Part shown: positions 33,201-45,780 of the stretch, one piece after another
How positions within the stretch are numbered: position 1 is the first letter of the stretch
Layout of the letters: each line of letters starts with the position of its first letter
NCBI GenBank assembly: GCA_030760725.1
Contig: JASWHV010000012.1
Span: forward strand, 81,914,968-81,978,967
DNA: 64,000 nucleotides
Source of the DNA: Neostapfia colusana
Lineage: Eukaryota; Streptophyta; Magnoliopsida; Poales; Poaceae
Direction of reading: 5' to 3'
Notes under the pieces: generated by a model
What the model was told of the DNA's origin: nothing
What the model saw: the letters and a program-made list of their open reading frames with translations, nothing else
The model's database searches: none
Translations under genes and position numbers: made by a program

Positions 33201-34425
33201 GCTGGTTTGGACAGTGCGACTCAAATTTCGGGGTAGACCGACACCTACCCGCATGTACTAGCTTTCGGGAATCTGGGAAATTCTCCGCGCTCGATCGATC
33301 GATTGCCATGAGGGTTGCAGCTACACGATCTGGAGGTTAAGGTGCACCTTTTTTGTGTAGATAACGGGCGGTGAAAGCGGCCGTGGTGTGCTGTCCATGG
33401 AGACCAACTTTAGTTTCCCGCCAGTGAGCCTTGGTTCTCGGCGGCGATCGTCAAATTGTGGCCAAACGAAGCGACAACACAGCGAAATAGCGAGGTGGGT
33501 AGCTAGCGCACGCGTTGGCGCTCACTTTTGCCGTGGATCACTCGCGTAGTGGAGGGGCGACGCCGGTTTGCAACGGGAAGAACGGAAGCAGCCTCGGCAG
33601 GCCTCTGTTGTGCGCGAGAGTGGAAAACAGAGGACGACAAGCGAGCTGCGGTGATAAGAGCGGGGAAGCAGGTCGCCAGCTCGACTATCGTGAGGGAGAG
33701 GTGGCTCTGGTCTGCCCCTGTGTCGCGCGGTGAGAAAACCCAAGGTGTCGCGGTGGCGCGGTTACTTCGCGGGGAGGAGGAAAAACAGAGACTGTGGACT
33801 GCCCAGACTGAAGATCTTTTGCACACTGAACTTCTCCTAATGACATGTGGGCCCCACAGGCAGTCCCTCCTCAGCCCTCAGAAGATTTCCAAAATTTGGT
33901 ATGTGACCAATTCAAATGTTTGGAGTTGAATAATGAGCAGCATTTGGATAGTTGGACAAATTTCATCCAAATTCAAATGTATATTTGAACCCCTTGCACA
34001 TTTAACTCCATTTGGAAAAATGGGTAGCAAATCTTTTCAAAAGTTGATGAAACTTTTCTTAGCCACTAATTTGGACCTAAGGAACCTAAATATGCAACTT
34101 GATTCTTGTGTTAGCTGCTGCAAACAAGAGTTTGAACACAACAGTTTTGAATTCCCATTGTGTCCTCCCTCATTTAAATTTGGTTTGATCCTTTAGTTCC
34201 AAATCTGATTTTTAAACCCTTCCTTTGCACTTGAGTACTTCACTTCTGAGGTCTTAATCCACCTAGGGTCCAAACATGCAAGTAACCCTAAGTTGGTTTT
34301 TGAACAACCTCTCATGTGTTATCATATGTGTAAAAAGTTTAAACCAATCCCCTTTTTTATACACATGACACCAACATTTGTGCAAACTCATGTTTCTTTG
34401 TATTCACATTTTTGGGACCTTTACA
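30212..34425 (-). repeat. Element B 3' LTR
   Basis: A 4,214-bp LTR beginning TGTGAGGGCC and ending GACCTTTACA on the + strand. A GC-rich block (about 32700-33800) probably holds the promoter, although I could not place a TATA box with confidence. The plus-strand ORF at 30926-31393 also occurs in the other LTR, but it differs at many amino acids and is not called a gene. Confidence 0.95.
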
Positions 34426-34442
34426 TTCCTCCCCCCTTAAAA
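34426..34442 (-). other. Polypurine tract of B
   Basis: On the minus strand TTTTAAGGGGGGAGGAA directly precedes the 3' LTR. Confidence 0.88.
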
Positions 34443-34498
34443 GGGAATCTCGTCCCGAGATTACAAAAGAAAGATGAGGCGGAAGGTAATTACAAAAT

Positions 34499-35668
34499 TT
34501 ACGATAAAAGTTCCGGATAGTTCTTGTGGATGTAATCTTCACTCTCCCATGTCGCTTCTTCTGGTGTGTGATTACTCCATAGGACTTTGTAAAATTTTAA
34601 AGTCCGATTTCGACTGAGCCGGCTCTTCTCGTCGATAATCTTGATGGGCTGCTCGGTGTAGGTGAGATCCGGTCGTAATATCTTCATGTCTCCGGAAAGA
34701 ATCTTCGTCGGCCTCTTCAAACACTTTCTCAAGTGTAAGACATGGAATATGTCGTGGACGCCCGATAAAGATGGTGGCAGCTTCAGACGATAGGCCACCG
34801 GTCCACACCGTTCTGTAATAAGGAACGGACCCACAAAGCGAGGAGCTAGCTTTCTCTTGACCCCGAATCGATGAATTCCCTTCATCGAGGATACTCGGAG
34901 ATAGACGTGATCTCCGACTTCAAAACACAAGGGTCGGCATCGCTGGTCCGCATAACTCTTCTGGCGAGATTGAGCGGCTCTGAGGTTTTCTTGAATCAGC
35001 TGGACTCGCTCTTCGGCATCTTTTACAAGGTCAATACCAAAAATTACCCTCTCGCCAGATTCACACCAATTGAGTGGTGCGCGGCACTTCCTGCCATAAA
35101 GTGCTTCGTATGGTGCCATTTTAATACTGAATTGGTAACCATTGTTGTAGGAGAACTCTGCTAATGGCAAATGGTTATCCCAGTTCTTTCCATGATCTAT
35201 GGCACATGCTCTCAGCATATCTTCTAAAATTTGATTCACCCTCTCCGTTTGACCGTCAGTCTGAGGATGGTATGCTGAGCTTCTGAGTAACTTTGTTCCC
35301 AGAGATTCATGTAGTTGCTCCCAAAAACGAGCAACAAATATTGAACCTCGGTCCGATACGATGGTTTTGGGGATTCCATGTAAGCACAAGATCCTGAAGA
35401 GATACAACTCCGCATATTGCTTAGTCTGGAATCCCGTATTCACTGAGATGAAGTGGGCTGATTTTGTTAAGCGATCAACAATCACCCAAATAGAGTCATG
35501 TTTTCTGGACGTGAGAGGTAGCCCGACAATAAAGTCCATGCTGATGTCCTCCCACTTCCATGCCGGAATGCTTAATGGTTGCAGCATCCCCGCTTTCTTT
35601 ATATGGTCAGCTTTGACTCGCCGACATGTATCACACTCAGATACATATTTGGCAATTTCTCGCTTCAT
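34499..35668 (-). pseudogene. Element B integrase core, C-terminal domain and chromodomain (389 aa open segment)
   Basis: The segment opens inside the integrase zinc domain (SECDTCRRVKADH) and includes the whole catalytic core: SMDFIVGLP, IVSDRGSIFVARFW and DGQTERVNQ, giving the D,D35E residues. It continues through KSYADQR and LAPRFVGPF to a chromodomain (VLWSNHTPEEATWESEDYI, then YPELLS). It is the C-terminal part of Pol. The preceding zinc residues are in the next segment (35678-36106), from which it is separated by a stop near 35670. Length and motifs match F's 389-residue segment. The enzyme domain looks intact, but there is no route to an unbroken Pol. Confidence 0.9.
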
Positions 35669-35677
35669 CCGAGTCCA

Positions 35678-36106
35678 TCAAAATTTTGTCTTCAGGTCTT
35701 GATACATCTTATTGCTTCCTGGATGTATCGAGTACTTGGACATATGAGCTTCATTAAAGATCTTCTTTCTCAGTTTCAGGGGTACCACGATACGGCCGTT
35801 AAACCATAATACACCTTGATCATCTTCCCGGAAACATTTCATTTTATCCTCTTTAATCCTCGCCCGGATATTCCGCATACCTTTGTCTCTCTTCTGGGCT
35901 TGTACAATCTCTTCTCTAATGGTAGGCACAAGAGCAAGATTATACAAAGCCCCATACCGAATCACCCGCAAGCTTGATTCTTCGTCCTCATCCGGAACAA
36001 CTGACAAATTATTAACGTGGGACTTATGACTGAGTGCATCAGCCACCACGTTAGCTTTGCCCGGATGGTAATGGATCTCGAGCTCATAATCTTTGATCAA
36101 TTCCAA
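35678..36106 (-). pseudogene. Element B RNase H end and integrase zinc region
   Basis: The segment begins MELIKDYELEIHYHPGKANVVADALSHK, the conserved end of RNase H (limited here to its landmarks HPGKANVVADALS), and continues through a linker to HMSKYSIHPGSNKMYQDLK, the HH half of the integrase zinc domain. It ends at a stop just before the CC half in the next segment. Nonsense changes at both ends isolate it. Confidence 0.85.
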
Positions 36107-37586
36107 TCATCTCCACTGCCTCATATTGATATCCTTCTGAGTGAATATATATTTGAGACTCTTATAGTCGGTGTAGAGGTACACTAAATTCCCAAGTAAG
36201 TAGTGCCTCCACATCTTCAACGCAAGCACCACCGCAGCGAGTTCTAGGTCATGAGTGGGGTAGTGCTGTTCGTGGTTGTGGAGCTGACGAGACCCATACG
36301 CGATCACGCGTCTCTCTTGCATTAAGACACAGCCAAGTCCAATGCCTGAGGCATCACAATAAACATCAAATGGCTTTGATGTATCCGGTTGGGCTAACAC
36401 CGGTGCCGTTGTAAGATATTTCTTTAGAGTTTGAAATGCCTCTTCACAGGCCTCTGTCCACACATACTTGCTGCTCTTCTTCAATAACTCTGTCATTGGT
36501 TTAGCCACCTTCGAGAAGCTGGGAATAAACCTCCGGTAATAACCCGCTAGTTCTAGAAAACTGTGGATTTGATGAACCGATTTTGGAGACTCCCACTTCA
36601 AGACTTTCTCAATTTTGGTTGGATCCACGGCCACACCCTCCGCTGAAATAATGTGGCCTAAAAATGGTACCTTGCTGATCCAAAATTCACACTTGCTCAA
36701 TTTAGCATACAGCTTATGTTCCCGTAAGCGTTGGAGCACAATGTGGAGATGTTTGGTGTGCTCCTCCTCCGATTTGGAGTATACGAGAATGTCGTCGATG
36801 AAAACCATGACGAACTGATCCAACTCTGGCATGAATACAGAATTCATGAGATACATGAAATGGGCGGGTGCATTTGTTAGCCCGAAAGACGTGACTAGAT
36901 ACTCATAGAGTCCGTATCTAATCGAGAAGGCCGTCTTCGGTATATCCTCCGCTCTGATCTTCGGTATAACCAGACCTTAAGTATATCTTAGAGAATACCT
37001 TGGCACCCACTAACTGATCAAATAATATATCGATCCGCGGCAGTGGATATTTATTTTTGATCGTCACTGCATTCAGCGGTCGATAATCCACACATAACCG
37101 AAGTGACTCATCCTTTTTCTTCACAAAGAGGGCTGAACAGCCCCATGGCGATGAGCTTGGTCGGATGAATCCTTTATCCATTAAGTCCTTTAGCTGTTCT
37201 TTCAGTTCAGCTAATTCCTTCGGAGACATTTTGTACGGTCTCCGAGATATTGGTGTGGTTCCCGGTGCTAACTCGATCTTGAATACCACGTCCCTTTTAG
37301 GTGGCATTCCTGGAAGATCGTCGGGAAACACATCCGGGTACTCACGGACCACCGGAATATCTGCCAGTTTCGTGGTCACACTGTGGTACACCACTGAATT
37401 TTTGAAATCCACGGCTTCAATTATGAGCGTTTGGAGACCGTGGATTGGAGAATCCAAACTAACAATCCGTGGACCAACGTCAAGAACAGCCCCGTGGTAG
37501 TTCATCCACGCCATTCCTAAAATCACATCGATCTTCTGCCCCTCTAACACATGAGGGTCGTGGGGTATAATTTTCCACCTAAGCAC
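36107..37586 (-). pseudogene. Element B reverse transcriptase and RNase H (broken)
   Basis: Segment 36918-37586 covers the end of protease (VILGMAWMNYHG), the linker and the RT fingers (FIRPSSSPWG, LRLCVDYRPLN, FSKIYLRSGY). Near 36950-36975 a short local duplication (TCTTCGGTAT repeated) shifts the frame and changes the sequence after SGY. Segment 36107-36856 resumes with the palm, including the intact catalytic box VFIDDILVYSK, the thumb and RNase H (FDVYCDASGIGLG; TDYKSLKYIF). It ends at a stop near 36107. Confidence 0.88.
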
Positions 37587-39004
37587 AAGGGTGCTTTGAT
37601 CACCACTTCATTACCGGCTATATTCCCACCGGGGGAGCGGATCAGGTAGTGATCTTTTGGTGTAGAGGTGGAGAGCTCAGCTTTGCACACAAATGACCTG
37701 CTGATGAAATTGTGTGTGGCTCCGGAGTTAAATAAAATTAATATGGGCAGTTCACTGAGGGTGAACATTCCAGCTAGCACCGGTGCCCCGTCCGGCACAT
37801 CCTCTAGAGCTGTATGGTAAATGCACCCAGATTTTGGTGCCGTTCCTTGAAGCTGAGCACGGGGTTGATTTATACCCTGCTCCGGTGTAGTTTCTCTGTG
37901 GCGTATCCTTTCTGGACACTTCCTGCTGATGTGACCGAAATACCCGCACGTGAAGCACGGTTTCTCAGCCGGTTCCTGGTTGCTCTGAGTACGGATACTA
38001 GTTGTATTCTGCTGCGGCAAGGGCACTTGAGGAACAGAATAATGTGGCTGCATATACCGTTGTTGCAGCTGTCCAAATTCAGAGTATTGGGATGCATGAC
38101 TCAAATATTTAAGGAGTCGTCGAGCCGGCTGCATCAGCTGACAGTTCAAGGTACTGTCTACCACCCTGTATTTATGAGGAGCACTACTGCTACTCTCCGG
38201 TGGTATATGGTTCTTTCTTTTCTTAGCCTGAACTTCCCGCTGAGCATCTTCAACCATGATGGCAGCACTCATCAATTCGTTGAAGTTCTTTCGATCAGCT
38301 AAAACAAGTCTTTCCTTTAACTTGGGATTAAGACTGCGGAAGAACCATTCACACTTTTGTGCCTCAGTGTTCACATGTTGAGGCGCATACTGTGCCAGCT
38401 TGTTGAACACTGGCGAATGCTCGTATGCATCCCTCCCTCCTTGTTTTAAGACCAGAAACTCCTCGAGTTTCCGCTGAATTATTCCGAAAGGAACATGATA
38501 TGCACGAAATACCTTCCGGAATTCTGTCCATGTAAAATCATGTCCATCTGGTAGGGAGGCGAGTTGATTTGCCCACCATGCACTGGCGGACCCGTGAAGT
38601 TGTTCCGCCGCGTATAAGACCTTCTGATGTTCGGTGCATTGGAGCAACCCGAACTTAGACTCAATGGTACGGATTCAGCTATCCGCCACCAGAGGATCCT
38701 CAGCTTCAATGAAAATCGGTGGTTGAGTTGCCAAGAACTCAACATAGGAATTCAGTTGAGGTTGGCGCAAGTCTCCATCTTGACATCCCCCTTGACGGGA
38801 TGTATTCATCACCAGGGTGCGGAGCAAGTCGGTTCGCTCATCGCTTGCACCCGTCATGGTAGCCAGAACGTCTGCCAGTGTGACCGTAGGTGAAGGTCCT
38901 GGTGGCGGCTGCGGTTGCGGAGCTCGCTGCTCCCGCTGTGGAGAGTTATCACCACCACCACCACTGGAACCACCCACCTCACCCATGGAACGAGTTCGCA
39001 CCAT
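37544..39004 (-). pseudogene. Element B gag and protease start (broken)
   Basis: The gag ATG is placed at 39004 (MVRTRSMGEVGG), because it follows a TGCAG/A acceptor-like site and heads the conserved proline-rich N-terminus. A frame change near 38660 separates the N-terminal segment (38675-39004) from the capsid and nucleocapsid segment (37544-38647: SAWWANQLAS, FRAYHVPFGIIQRK, zinc knuckle CFTCGYFGHISRKC). The protease motif at about 37722-37742 reads LFNSGATHNF: the catalytic Asp of DSG is Asn, so the protease would be inactive even if translated. Confidence 0.87.
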
Positions 39005-40727
39005 TCTGCAATTGCACGAGTTCATTATTAGTTCAACACTATCACTTGATTTATTCCATAAACAAAGTAGTGCAACACTGATAATGAAATCTTAACATGT
39101 AAGCAAAATGATTTAAGCGCAAACTGATGTAGCTAACAGCAAGGATTTAAAAGCAGATTGACCGGTCCTTACACAAACCAGATTTCGATCCAGTTAAAAG
39201 CATTTTCATAACTCATGTTGAATACCAAAGTTAAAGTTAACTTCAATATCCTTCCAACGAGTATCCAAATGCCTCCATATCACTTCTGGAACAAAAGTTA
39301 TGATGTCGCAAAGTTGACAGACTTTCTGGATAGAATTTGCCAGCATCTCCTTTGTATGTGGCTGACTTTATCACAGTTGTATATGAAAATACAACAAGAA
39401 TCTGAATAACCTTTGAACTACAACAATGTTGCATATCTCATAACCTTTCCAACGGTGTATCACAGGCTCCTTAGAGATTTTTCTACAGGAAGTTATGGCG
39501 TAAAAACAGAAAGGTCTACAGAGGTTTTTCTGTTGTCCTGGTTCTGGACAGTTTGCCTTCAACTGGACTTTCCACCCACTTAACGTGTAATTTTGCTCTG
39601 GAAGTCTACAAGAAAGTTGTAGAGCACTTGAAAAGCTTTCTAGAACTGTATCATACACCTTAATTGGTTAACGATACTCAGAATTATGCTCTGTTAAAAT
39701 TCAGCAAGAGTTCCTGCTAGAAACAGAGCACTCTGTTTTGAAATCTTTGAAACCTAAACCCTCTCTCATTTGAATCTTAGCTCAAAATAAGAGTTCAGTA
39801 ACTAATATTTATTTCAAACTTCCAGTTTTAGTTGAAAGTTAGCTCATGAATCATTTCTGCATAGGGAAGGAGTTATTAAGTGTAGTACGGTGTTGATGCA
39901 TCGTAAGAAGCATGTCGGTACTGCGTAGCCTCACCAAAGAAAATCCTTAACCGGATTATACCGGCATATCCGTTTAATCAGTGGCACTAAGACGGTCTCT
40001 CGCACACGTGTACTACACGGGATACGTACATGGTTGGTACCTGCAGAAGAACACTCAATAGCGGTGCACTCAGAGGTTGTTTCATTTCAGGCAGTTCCAT
40101 AGTTGAAAGTAAATACAAACGCCTGTATCATTTCCATACGGCCATCCTTGAGTTAAGTCACGTCTCAAGGTACGTGATCGTGTTTCAACACCACACGACG
40201 GGGAACCCGAGTAGATCCTGAATGGGTCGTCACGGTTGGGAATGTTATCAATCCAACGGATACCACCTACTGCCCTGCAAGGCACGCCGATGGCAAGCGC
40301 TGCATATGTCCTCCTGGCTATTTCCAGACGAACACATTATCGTGTTACTGACCACACGATGGGGTCTCCACTTACTTGCCTAATCCACGCTAGGGATCAG
40401 CGTTTCATATAAACTCGGGAACATGAAGAGTCCAAGAGTTTCATATTAACATCTCACACCAAGCTGTGAGACCTAGCCCTGAACCACTTTCCTCGTCAGG
40501 GGAGCTAGCCGAAATTGAACCGCTTTCGGTGGCGTTCCTTACCATTCTTACCTGAACGTAGGTGCGTCGTTACATAATCAAAATTCAGAATTATAACAAT
40601 TATGTTAGTGCTGCCACTTTAAGTAACTATACTACTATAGTCCTTATGTGGGCCTAATACCGTTTCCTCACCGTACCCTAAGTTTTTTCGTAATACGATC
40701 CTCATTCCATACGCTATTACCAATGCG
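39005..40727 (-). other. Element B leader between PBS and gag
   Basis: About 1.7 kb without a convincing ORF. It ends in an acceptor-like site directly before the gag ATG (CTAAT at 39031-39027, TTGCAG at 39011-39006). I looked for a counterpart of F's H3-tail ORF here and did not find one; the longest frames are about 95 codons with no recognisable motif. Confidence 0.65.
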
Positions 40728-40739
40728 GCTCTGATACCA
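40728..40739 (-). other. Primer-binding site of B (initiator Met tRNA)
   Basis: On the minus strand TGGTATCAGAGC lies 3 bp from the 5' LTR and is complementary to the 3' end of initiator methionine tRNA. Confidence 0.92.
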
Positions 40740-40742
40740 CGC

Positions 40743-43700
40743 TGTGAGGGCCCGTCGTCCTGGTTCATGGAGACGGGGCACCTCGCCCGAGAATCGCATT
40801 GGGTGGTGCCGTGCGATGCGGCACCCAACAGCACAAATAATAAAGCATCATATTACATAAATTAAGCGGAAGCTTACAAAGGGTATATGTTTTTTCAAAT
40901 ACTTCTCAAAATATTCTACAGCGGAAGACTATTACAACTCACGTCTCATACCTATGCTAAGCAACAGAGAAGGTGTCTAGCCCGCAGACCCTTCTCGCTA
41001 ACAACACTATCACAGTAGCAGCGGTGGGGTTGCCATGAGTTCACCACTCGGAGAGCTCCGAGTCTCATCAGACACTAGTACGTATCAGCGTACAGTTATT
41101 ACCTGCAAAACAATTTATGCAGTATCTGTGAGCACGAAGCTCAGCAAGACTTAACCGTCTCCCTAGTCATGAAACTCTACATGCTGAAAATAGAGGGTTG
41201 AATATAGCAGTTTACACCAACGATGCTCTTGAGCTAAAGGAGAGTTCTTACTTCCAGTTTTAAACAACTTTTATAGCCCTCGCACAATTTACATCGAGAC
41301 TCCACAATCAAACAAGAAACGCTTTATCTCGATGTCACTTGCCCGAGGTGAAAGTAACTTTAGTGAGCTACTCTAGACTCATACAGACCTTGCGTCATCA
41401 ACGTCGAGACTCCACAATCAAACAGAAACGCTTTGCCTCGACGCTACTTGCCCAAGGTGGAAATTAAATTTAGTGAAGTGTTGATCGTTTCTCATCTCCA
41501 TTATGAGGATTACTCACGAAGCATTATTAACTTTTCCCAGTTTATTACTACGTCACGACTCAGTGTACAAGTATGCTCACTACCGCGAGGGACGGTGATT
41601 GCAATAAAAAACACCCGGCTGACACAACACGTACGCCCGTACTCGACGTTGCACACAGCAACCGTCACTGACGTCGTACGTGGCAACCTTTCACACGACA
41701 CCCAAATGTTGAACCGATCCCACCGATTGGGATTAAGTATCTCTACGGCAAACCCTCGTAGAGCCGACTTCTCTATCCTTTCAGCATCGGCATCAGACGG
41801 TGAGGTATGCCTCGACACCCAGATTAACATGTTACATCAGTTTCCTAGGTCCCATATTGCCAGTATGCATCCAGTACACATCTCAAACTTGTCCAGCGGG
41901 GCCGCACACGAGAACGGGTCTTAATCGACTCAGACATAGACTAGGTTCACAGGACCACGTCCTTGATCCTTCCATCCACTGCCCGGTCTCCATTTCCAAC
42001 TACGAGGATCAATTCCCAACTCTTCCGATTGATCCCCCTTAACCCCGTTTCACGAGTAGGAAACTGCCCACTCGAGTTTTGCTTCTTTTAATCCACTTTT
42101 GTTAATTTGAGATCAGCAGTTTAAGCAATTCATAAACTACTATACATTATACTCCCGGGTTTTCTAGGTCATGCATTTGGGGTGTCATACCACCTAGACT
42201 TAATGAAATAAATAAAATGCTGGACGTATAAAGTGAATACAAATAAAAACTTATAAGTTTTGATGCAAACCGGGGCTTGCTTTTGTTTTGCTGGGGACTA
42301 ATATATATAACTCAGTTAGTGAAGACCACTTGGCTTGATCTCTTGCCTCCCTCCTTTGATCTCTACTCCGATGATTCAAGTTCTTCACGTAGATGCTACA
42401 CGTAATGAATATGCACATATATTTTAGTTATAAAGCTTTTGCTAACAAGTTCTAAAGACAAGTTTAAAACTGGAATTCTGTTTAAGAATTTAAAATGACA
42501 CTGGTGCTAGTGGTTTAGGTTTGGGTCTAAGCAACATGATTAAGTGCTAAGTGTTTTCTCCCTATTCTATATTGATCACCTTAAAAGGTTAAACAGAACA
42601 GGGGTGATCTAGAACTCCAATGGAGCTGAGAATTTTGATGTGAGTTCGTTGTCACAAGAAAGTCCTCTGGACAAAAAATTAGCACTTTTCAGTGAGTGGT
42701 TTGTTCAGAACAATTTTCCAAGCACTTAAGCAAGGAAGAATTAATTCTGAGATAACACCCATGTTCATGCCAAACTTAGTGAACTAAAATTTCAATTATA
42801 GTTCATAGAGCTTGCATGAATTTTACTAAGATTTTTGGAGCTATGATTTGCCCAGAACTGAATTTCCAAGTCTTAGAAATTCTCTGGAAATGTTTCTGTA
42901 TTTAAATGAACACAGCAACTTTAAATCTGAATTGCCCTGATCAAATCAACCCTAAATGAGCTAAAATTTTTACACTAGTTCACTAACATTCTATAGAATA
43001 TTCTGGCAAAATTTGAGGGTTTTTGGATGAACCAAATTCCCTCAAGAATTCTTTTGCTGAAAAGTTTTAAAGAATTTTACAGAATTAAATAATGAGTTTT
43101 ATACAAATTGGGTTTCATATTTGGATAGTACTCCATTAGAGGAATCCAACAAAATTTGTTTCACAATTTTTGTATTCTCCTACACAAAGTTGTGGCCCTC
43201 CAAAGTTTAAACTAGAAACTAAAATCCCCAAAATGTTTAAACGCCTGCCAGTGGGTCCCACCTGGCAGGCCTTCTCCTTCCTCACGCCAAACAGGGGCCG
43301 CGGCGGCACTCGCCGGCGAGCATCACCGGAATAGCTCTCCCGGCCATCTCCTGACCTCAGACTCGCCACCCCATCCTAACTCGCGACGCTGAACTCGGCT
43401 CGGGTGTCGCCGGCGGCCGTAGACCACTGGAACAGGGTGCCAGACGGTGGCAGCAGCTGTTAGGGTTCCGGTGTGGTCGGGAATGCGCTAGACCACATCA
43501 AAACGGTCGGGGAAGGAGCGGAGAGCACCATGGGAGCTCGAGGGTGTCGAAAATGGCCGCCAAACCCCGTGAAAAGGTCGGCAACATGGAGCTCCATGGT
43601 GACCCGGGCTGTTTTTCCATGGCGGCCCGAAAAACAGCAAGAACCCGGTCATTTCTGGATCATATAACTCGGTTCTTGGTCGAGGAGGACCGCTAGGAGT

Positions 43701-44952
43701 TGAGGAAGGTGTGTGCAAGCTCGCCCGAGCTGGGTTGGACGGTGCGACTCAAATTTCGGGGTAGACCGACACCTACCCGCATGTACTAGCTTTCGGGAAT
43801 CTCGGAAATTCTCCACGCTCGATCGATCGATTGCCATGAGGGTTGCAGCTACACGATCTGGAGGTTAAGGCGCACCTTTTTCGTGCAGAGAACGGGCGGT
43901 GAAAGCGGCCGTGGTGTGCTGTCCACGGAGACCAACTTCGGCTTCCCGCCGGTGAGCCTCGGTTCTCGGCGGCGATCGTCAAATTGTGGCCAAACGAAGC
44001 GACAACACAGCGAAGTAGCGAGGTGGGTAGCTAGCGCACGTGTTGGCGCTCACTTTTGCCGTGGATCACTCGCGCAGTGGAGAGGCGACGCCGGTTTGCA
44101 ATGGGAAGAACTGAAGCGGCCTTGGCAGGCCTCAGTTGTGCGCGAGAGTGGAAAACAGAGGGTGACGAGCGAGCTGCGGTGATAAGAGCGGGGAAGCAGG
44201 TCGTCAGCTGACTATCGTGAGGGAGAGGTGGCTCTGGTCTGCCCTTGTGTCGCGCGGTGAGAAAACCTGAGAAGTCGCGGTGGCGCGGTTACTTCGCGGG
44301 GAGGAGGAAAAACAGAGACTGTGGACTGTCCAGACTGAAGATCTTTTGCACACTGAACTTCTCCCAATGACATGTGGACCCCACAGGCAGTCCCTCCTCA
44401 GCCCTCAGAAGATTTCCAAAATTTGGCATGTGACCAATTCAAATGTTTGGAGTTGAATAATGAGCAGCATTTGGATAGTTGGACAAATTTCATCCAAATT
44501 CAAATGTATATTTGAACCCCTCGCACATTTAACTCCATTTGGAAAAATGGGTAGCAAATCTTTTCAAAAGTTGATAAAACTTTGCTTACCCACTAATTTG
44601 GACCTAAGAAACCTAAATATGCAACTTGATTCTTGTGTTAGCTGCTGCAAACAAGAGTTTGAACACAACAGTTTTGAATTCCCATTGTGTCCTCCCTCAT
44701 TTAAATTTGGTTTGATCCTTTAGTTCCAAATCTGATTTTTAAACCCTTCCTTTGCACTTGAGTACTTTACTTCTGGGGTCTTAATCCATCTAGGGTCCAA
44801 ACATGCAAGTAACCCTAAGTTGGTTTTTGAACAACCTCTCATGTGTTATCATATGTGTAAAAAGTTTAAACCAATCCCCTTTTTCATACACATGACACCG
44901 ACATTTGTGCAAACTCATGTTTCTTTGTATTCACATTTTTGGGACCTTTACA
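40743..44952 (-). repeat. Element B 5' LTR
   Basis: This 4,210-bp LTR pairs with 30212-34425. Ends are TGTGAGGGCC and GACCTTTACA on the + strand. Substitutions and small indels between the pair are common. Confidence 0.95.
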
Positions 44953-44957
44953 ACTGT
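44953..44957. repeat. Target-site duplication of B, right copy (ACTGT)
   Basis: This is identical to 30207-30211; the leader of element A resumes here with its TA tract. Confidence 0.97.
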
Positions 44958-45604
44958 ATATATATCAGCCCATATGAGGATGTGAATCAAGTGCCGAGGC
45001 ATCTCACACCTCTTTCTACTTATGTGTGGATATGGACAACGTTTGATACGTCCCACAACTCACACTAAGTATACAAGCACAAACAATCATCACAAAGGCT
45101 CACACAACTCCTATTCAAGGCTTTTTCAATGGGAGTCCTATAAGGTTTTAGGGTGATATCAATCTGTGACATACCCTATGTCAAGGTGGTTTGGGGCGAT
45201 ACCAATCTGTGATCCAACTATGACTTTTCCTAGGCTTGCCTCCTATGTCAAGGTAGTTCCAATGCCAATCTATACATCCTAGACTTGCATCCTATGGTCA
45301 GCGTAGCTCCTAATATCAATCTGTTACTAGGGTTGCGTCCTACAGTCATCGTGGTTCAGCTACCAATCTGTGATCATTCTAGACTTGTGACCTACAGTCA
45401 ACCGTGGTAGCTTGGCACCAATCTGTGGATTGTACCAATCTGTGACTAGGCATGGCAGCTTTAATTCTGTGACCTATCTGGCTGTGTGATCTACGATCAA
45501 CCCGTGGTAGGTTGACACCAATCTGTGTTCTCTAATCTGATACCAATCTGTGTCTGGTACCAACTTGTGTTTTCTATCTAGGCGTGTAACCTACCCACAA
45601 CCGT
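44958..45604 (-). repeat. Element A leader with an array of PBS/LTR-junction look-alikes
   Basis: The leader continues from 30206. From about 45150 to 45620 the motif GATACCAATCTGTGA, which is exactly the A PBS end plus the LTR start on the + strand, recurs in degenerate form about ten times (near 45157, 45199, 45260, 45311, 45360, 45415, 45434, 45512, 45540 and 45556) before the true junction at 45611. The related stretch 29090-29284 is the first copy of this leader. No ORF is present. Confidence 0.7.
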
Positions 45605-45617
45605 GGCTCTGATACCA
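45605..45617 (-). other. Primer-binding site of A (initiator Met tRNA)
   Basis: On the minus strand TGGTATCAGAGCC lies 3 bp from the 5' LTR, matching the initiator methionine tRNA 3' end as in B and F. Confidence 0.92.
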
Positions 45618-45620
45618 ATC

Positions 45621-45780
45621 TGTGACGCCCTCAATTCTGTGGAAAACCACGGAACCGAGAACTGATGCATATGTGTGCCCAGGATATTCATCACACATAT
45701 ACATATGTTCCACAAACTGAATTCAGAATATATATTACTATGAATAACAGGGTTTATTACAAAGTCTCATGAGTCTTGGA
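45621..45780 (-). repeat. Element A 5' LTR, truncated
   Basis: Only the terminal 160 bp remain in this window (compare 20855-21014). C begins at 45781. The rest of this LTR, if present, lies beyond the right edge of the window, after C and E. Confidence 0.9.

Larger units (their letters stand above)
30212..44952 (-). mobile_element. Element B, Tekay/Del-type chromovirus inserted in A's leader
   Basis: A complete but degraded LTR element of 14,741 bp running leftward. It has a 3' LTR (30212-34425), a PPT, pol and gag (34499-39004), a long leader (39005-40727), a PBS (40728-40739) and a 5' LTR (40743-44952). The LTR pair differs clearly by eye (several substitutions per 100-150 bp in sampled stretches), so it is much older than F. 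Lesions include frameshifts through pol and a protease motif of NSG. The integrase/chromodomain segment of 389 codons is open. Confidence 0.95.
20855..45780 (-). mobile_element. Element A, Tekay/Del-type chromovirus, interrupted by B and truncated by C
   Basis: This is a leftward element inserted in G. It keeps its full 3' LTR (20855-24260), PPT, degraded pol and gag, a leader with PBS (45605-45617) and only the first 160 bp of its 5' LTR (45621-45780). That LTR is broken by the insertion of C. Element B sits in the leader. The host base pairs next to the 3' LTR are ATCCC (20850-20854); the partner TSD is outside the window, so it is unverified. Internal lesions include frameshifts, a changed RT active site and a tandem duplication of gag plus leader. 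Confidence 0.9.

Noticed and set aside
32684..33309. ORFs in the GC-rich block of the B LTR, as possible captured host exon
   Set aside because: The same block occurs in the 5' LTR with frame-disrupting changes, and no domain is recognisable; it is better explained as the LTR promoter and 5' transcribed region.
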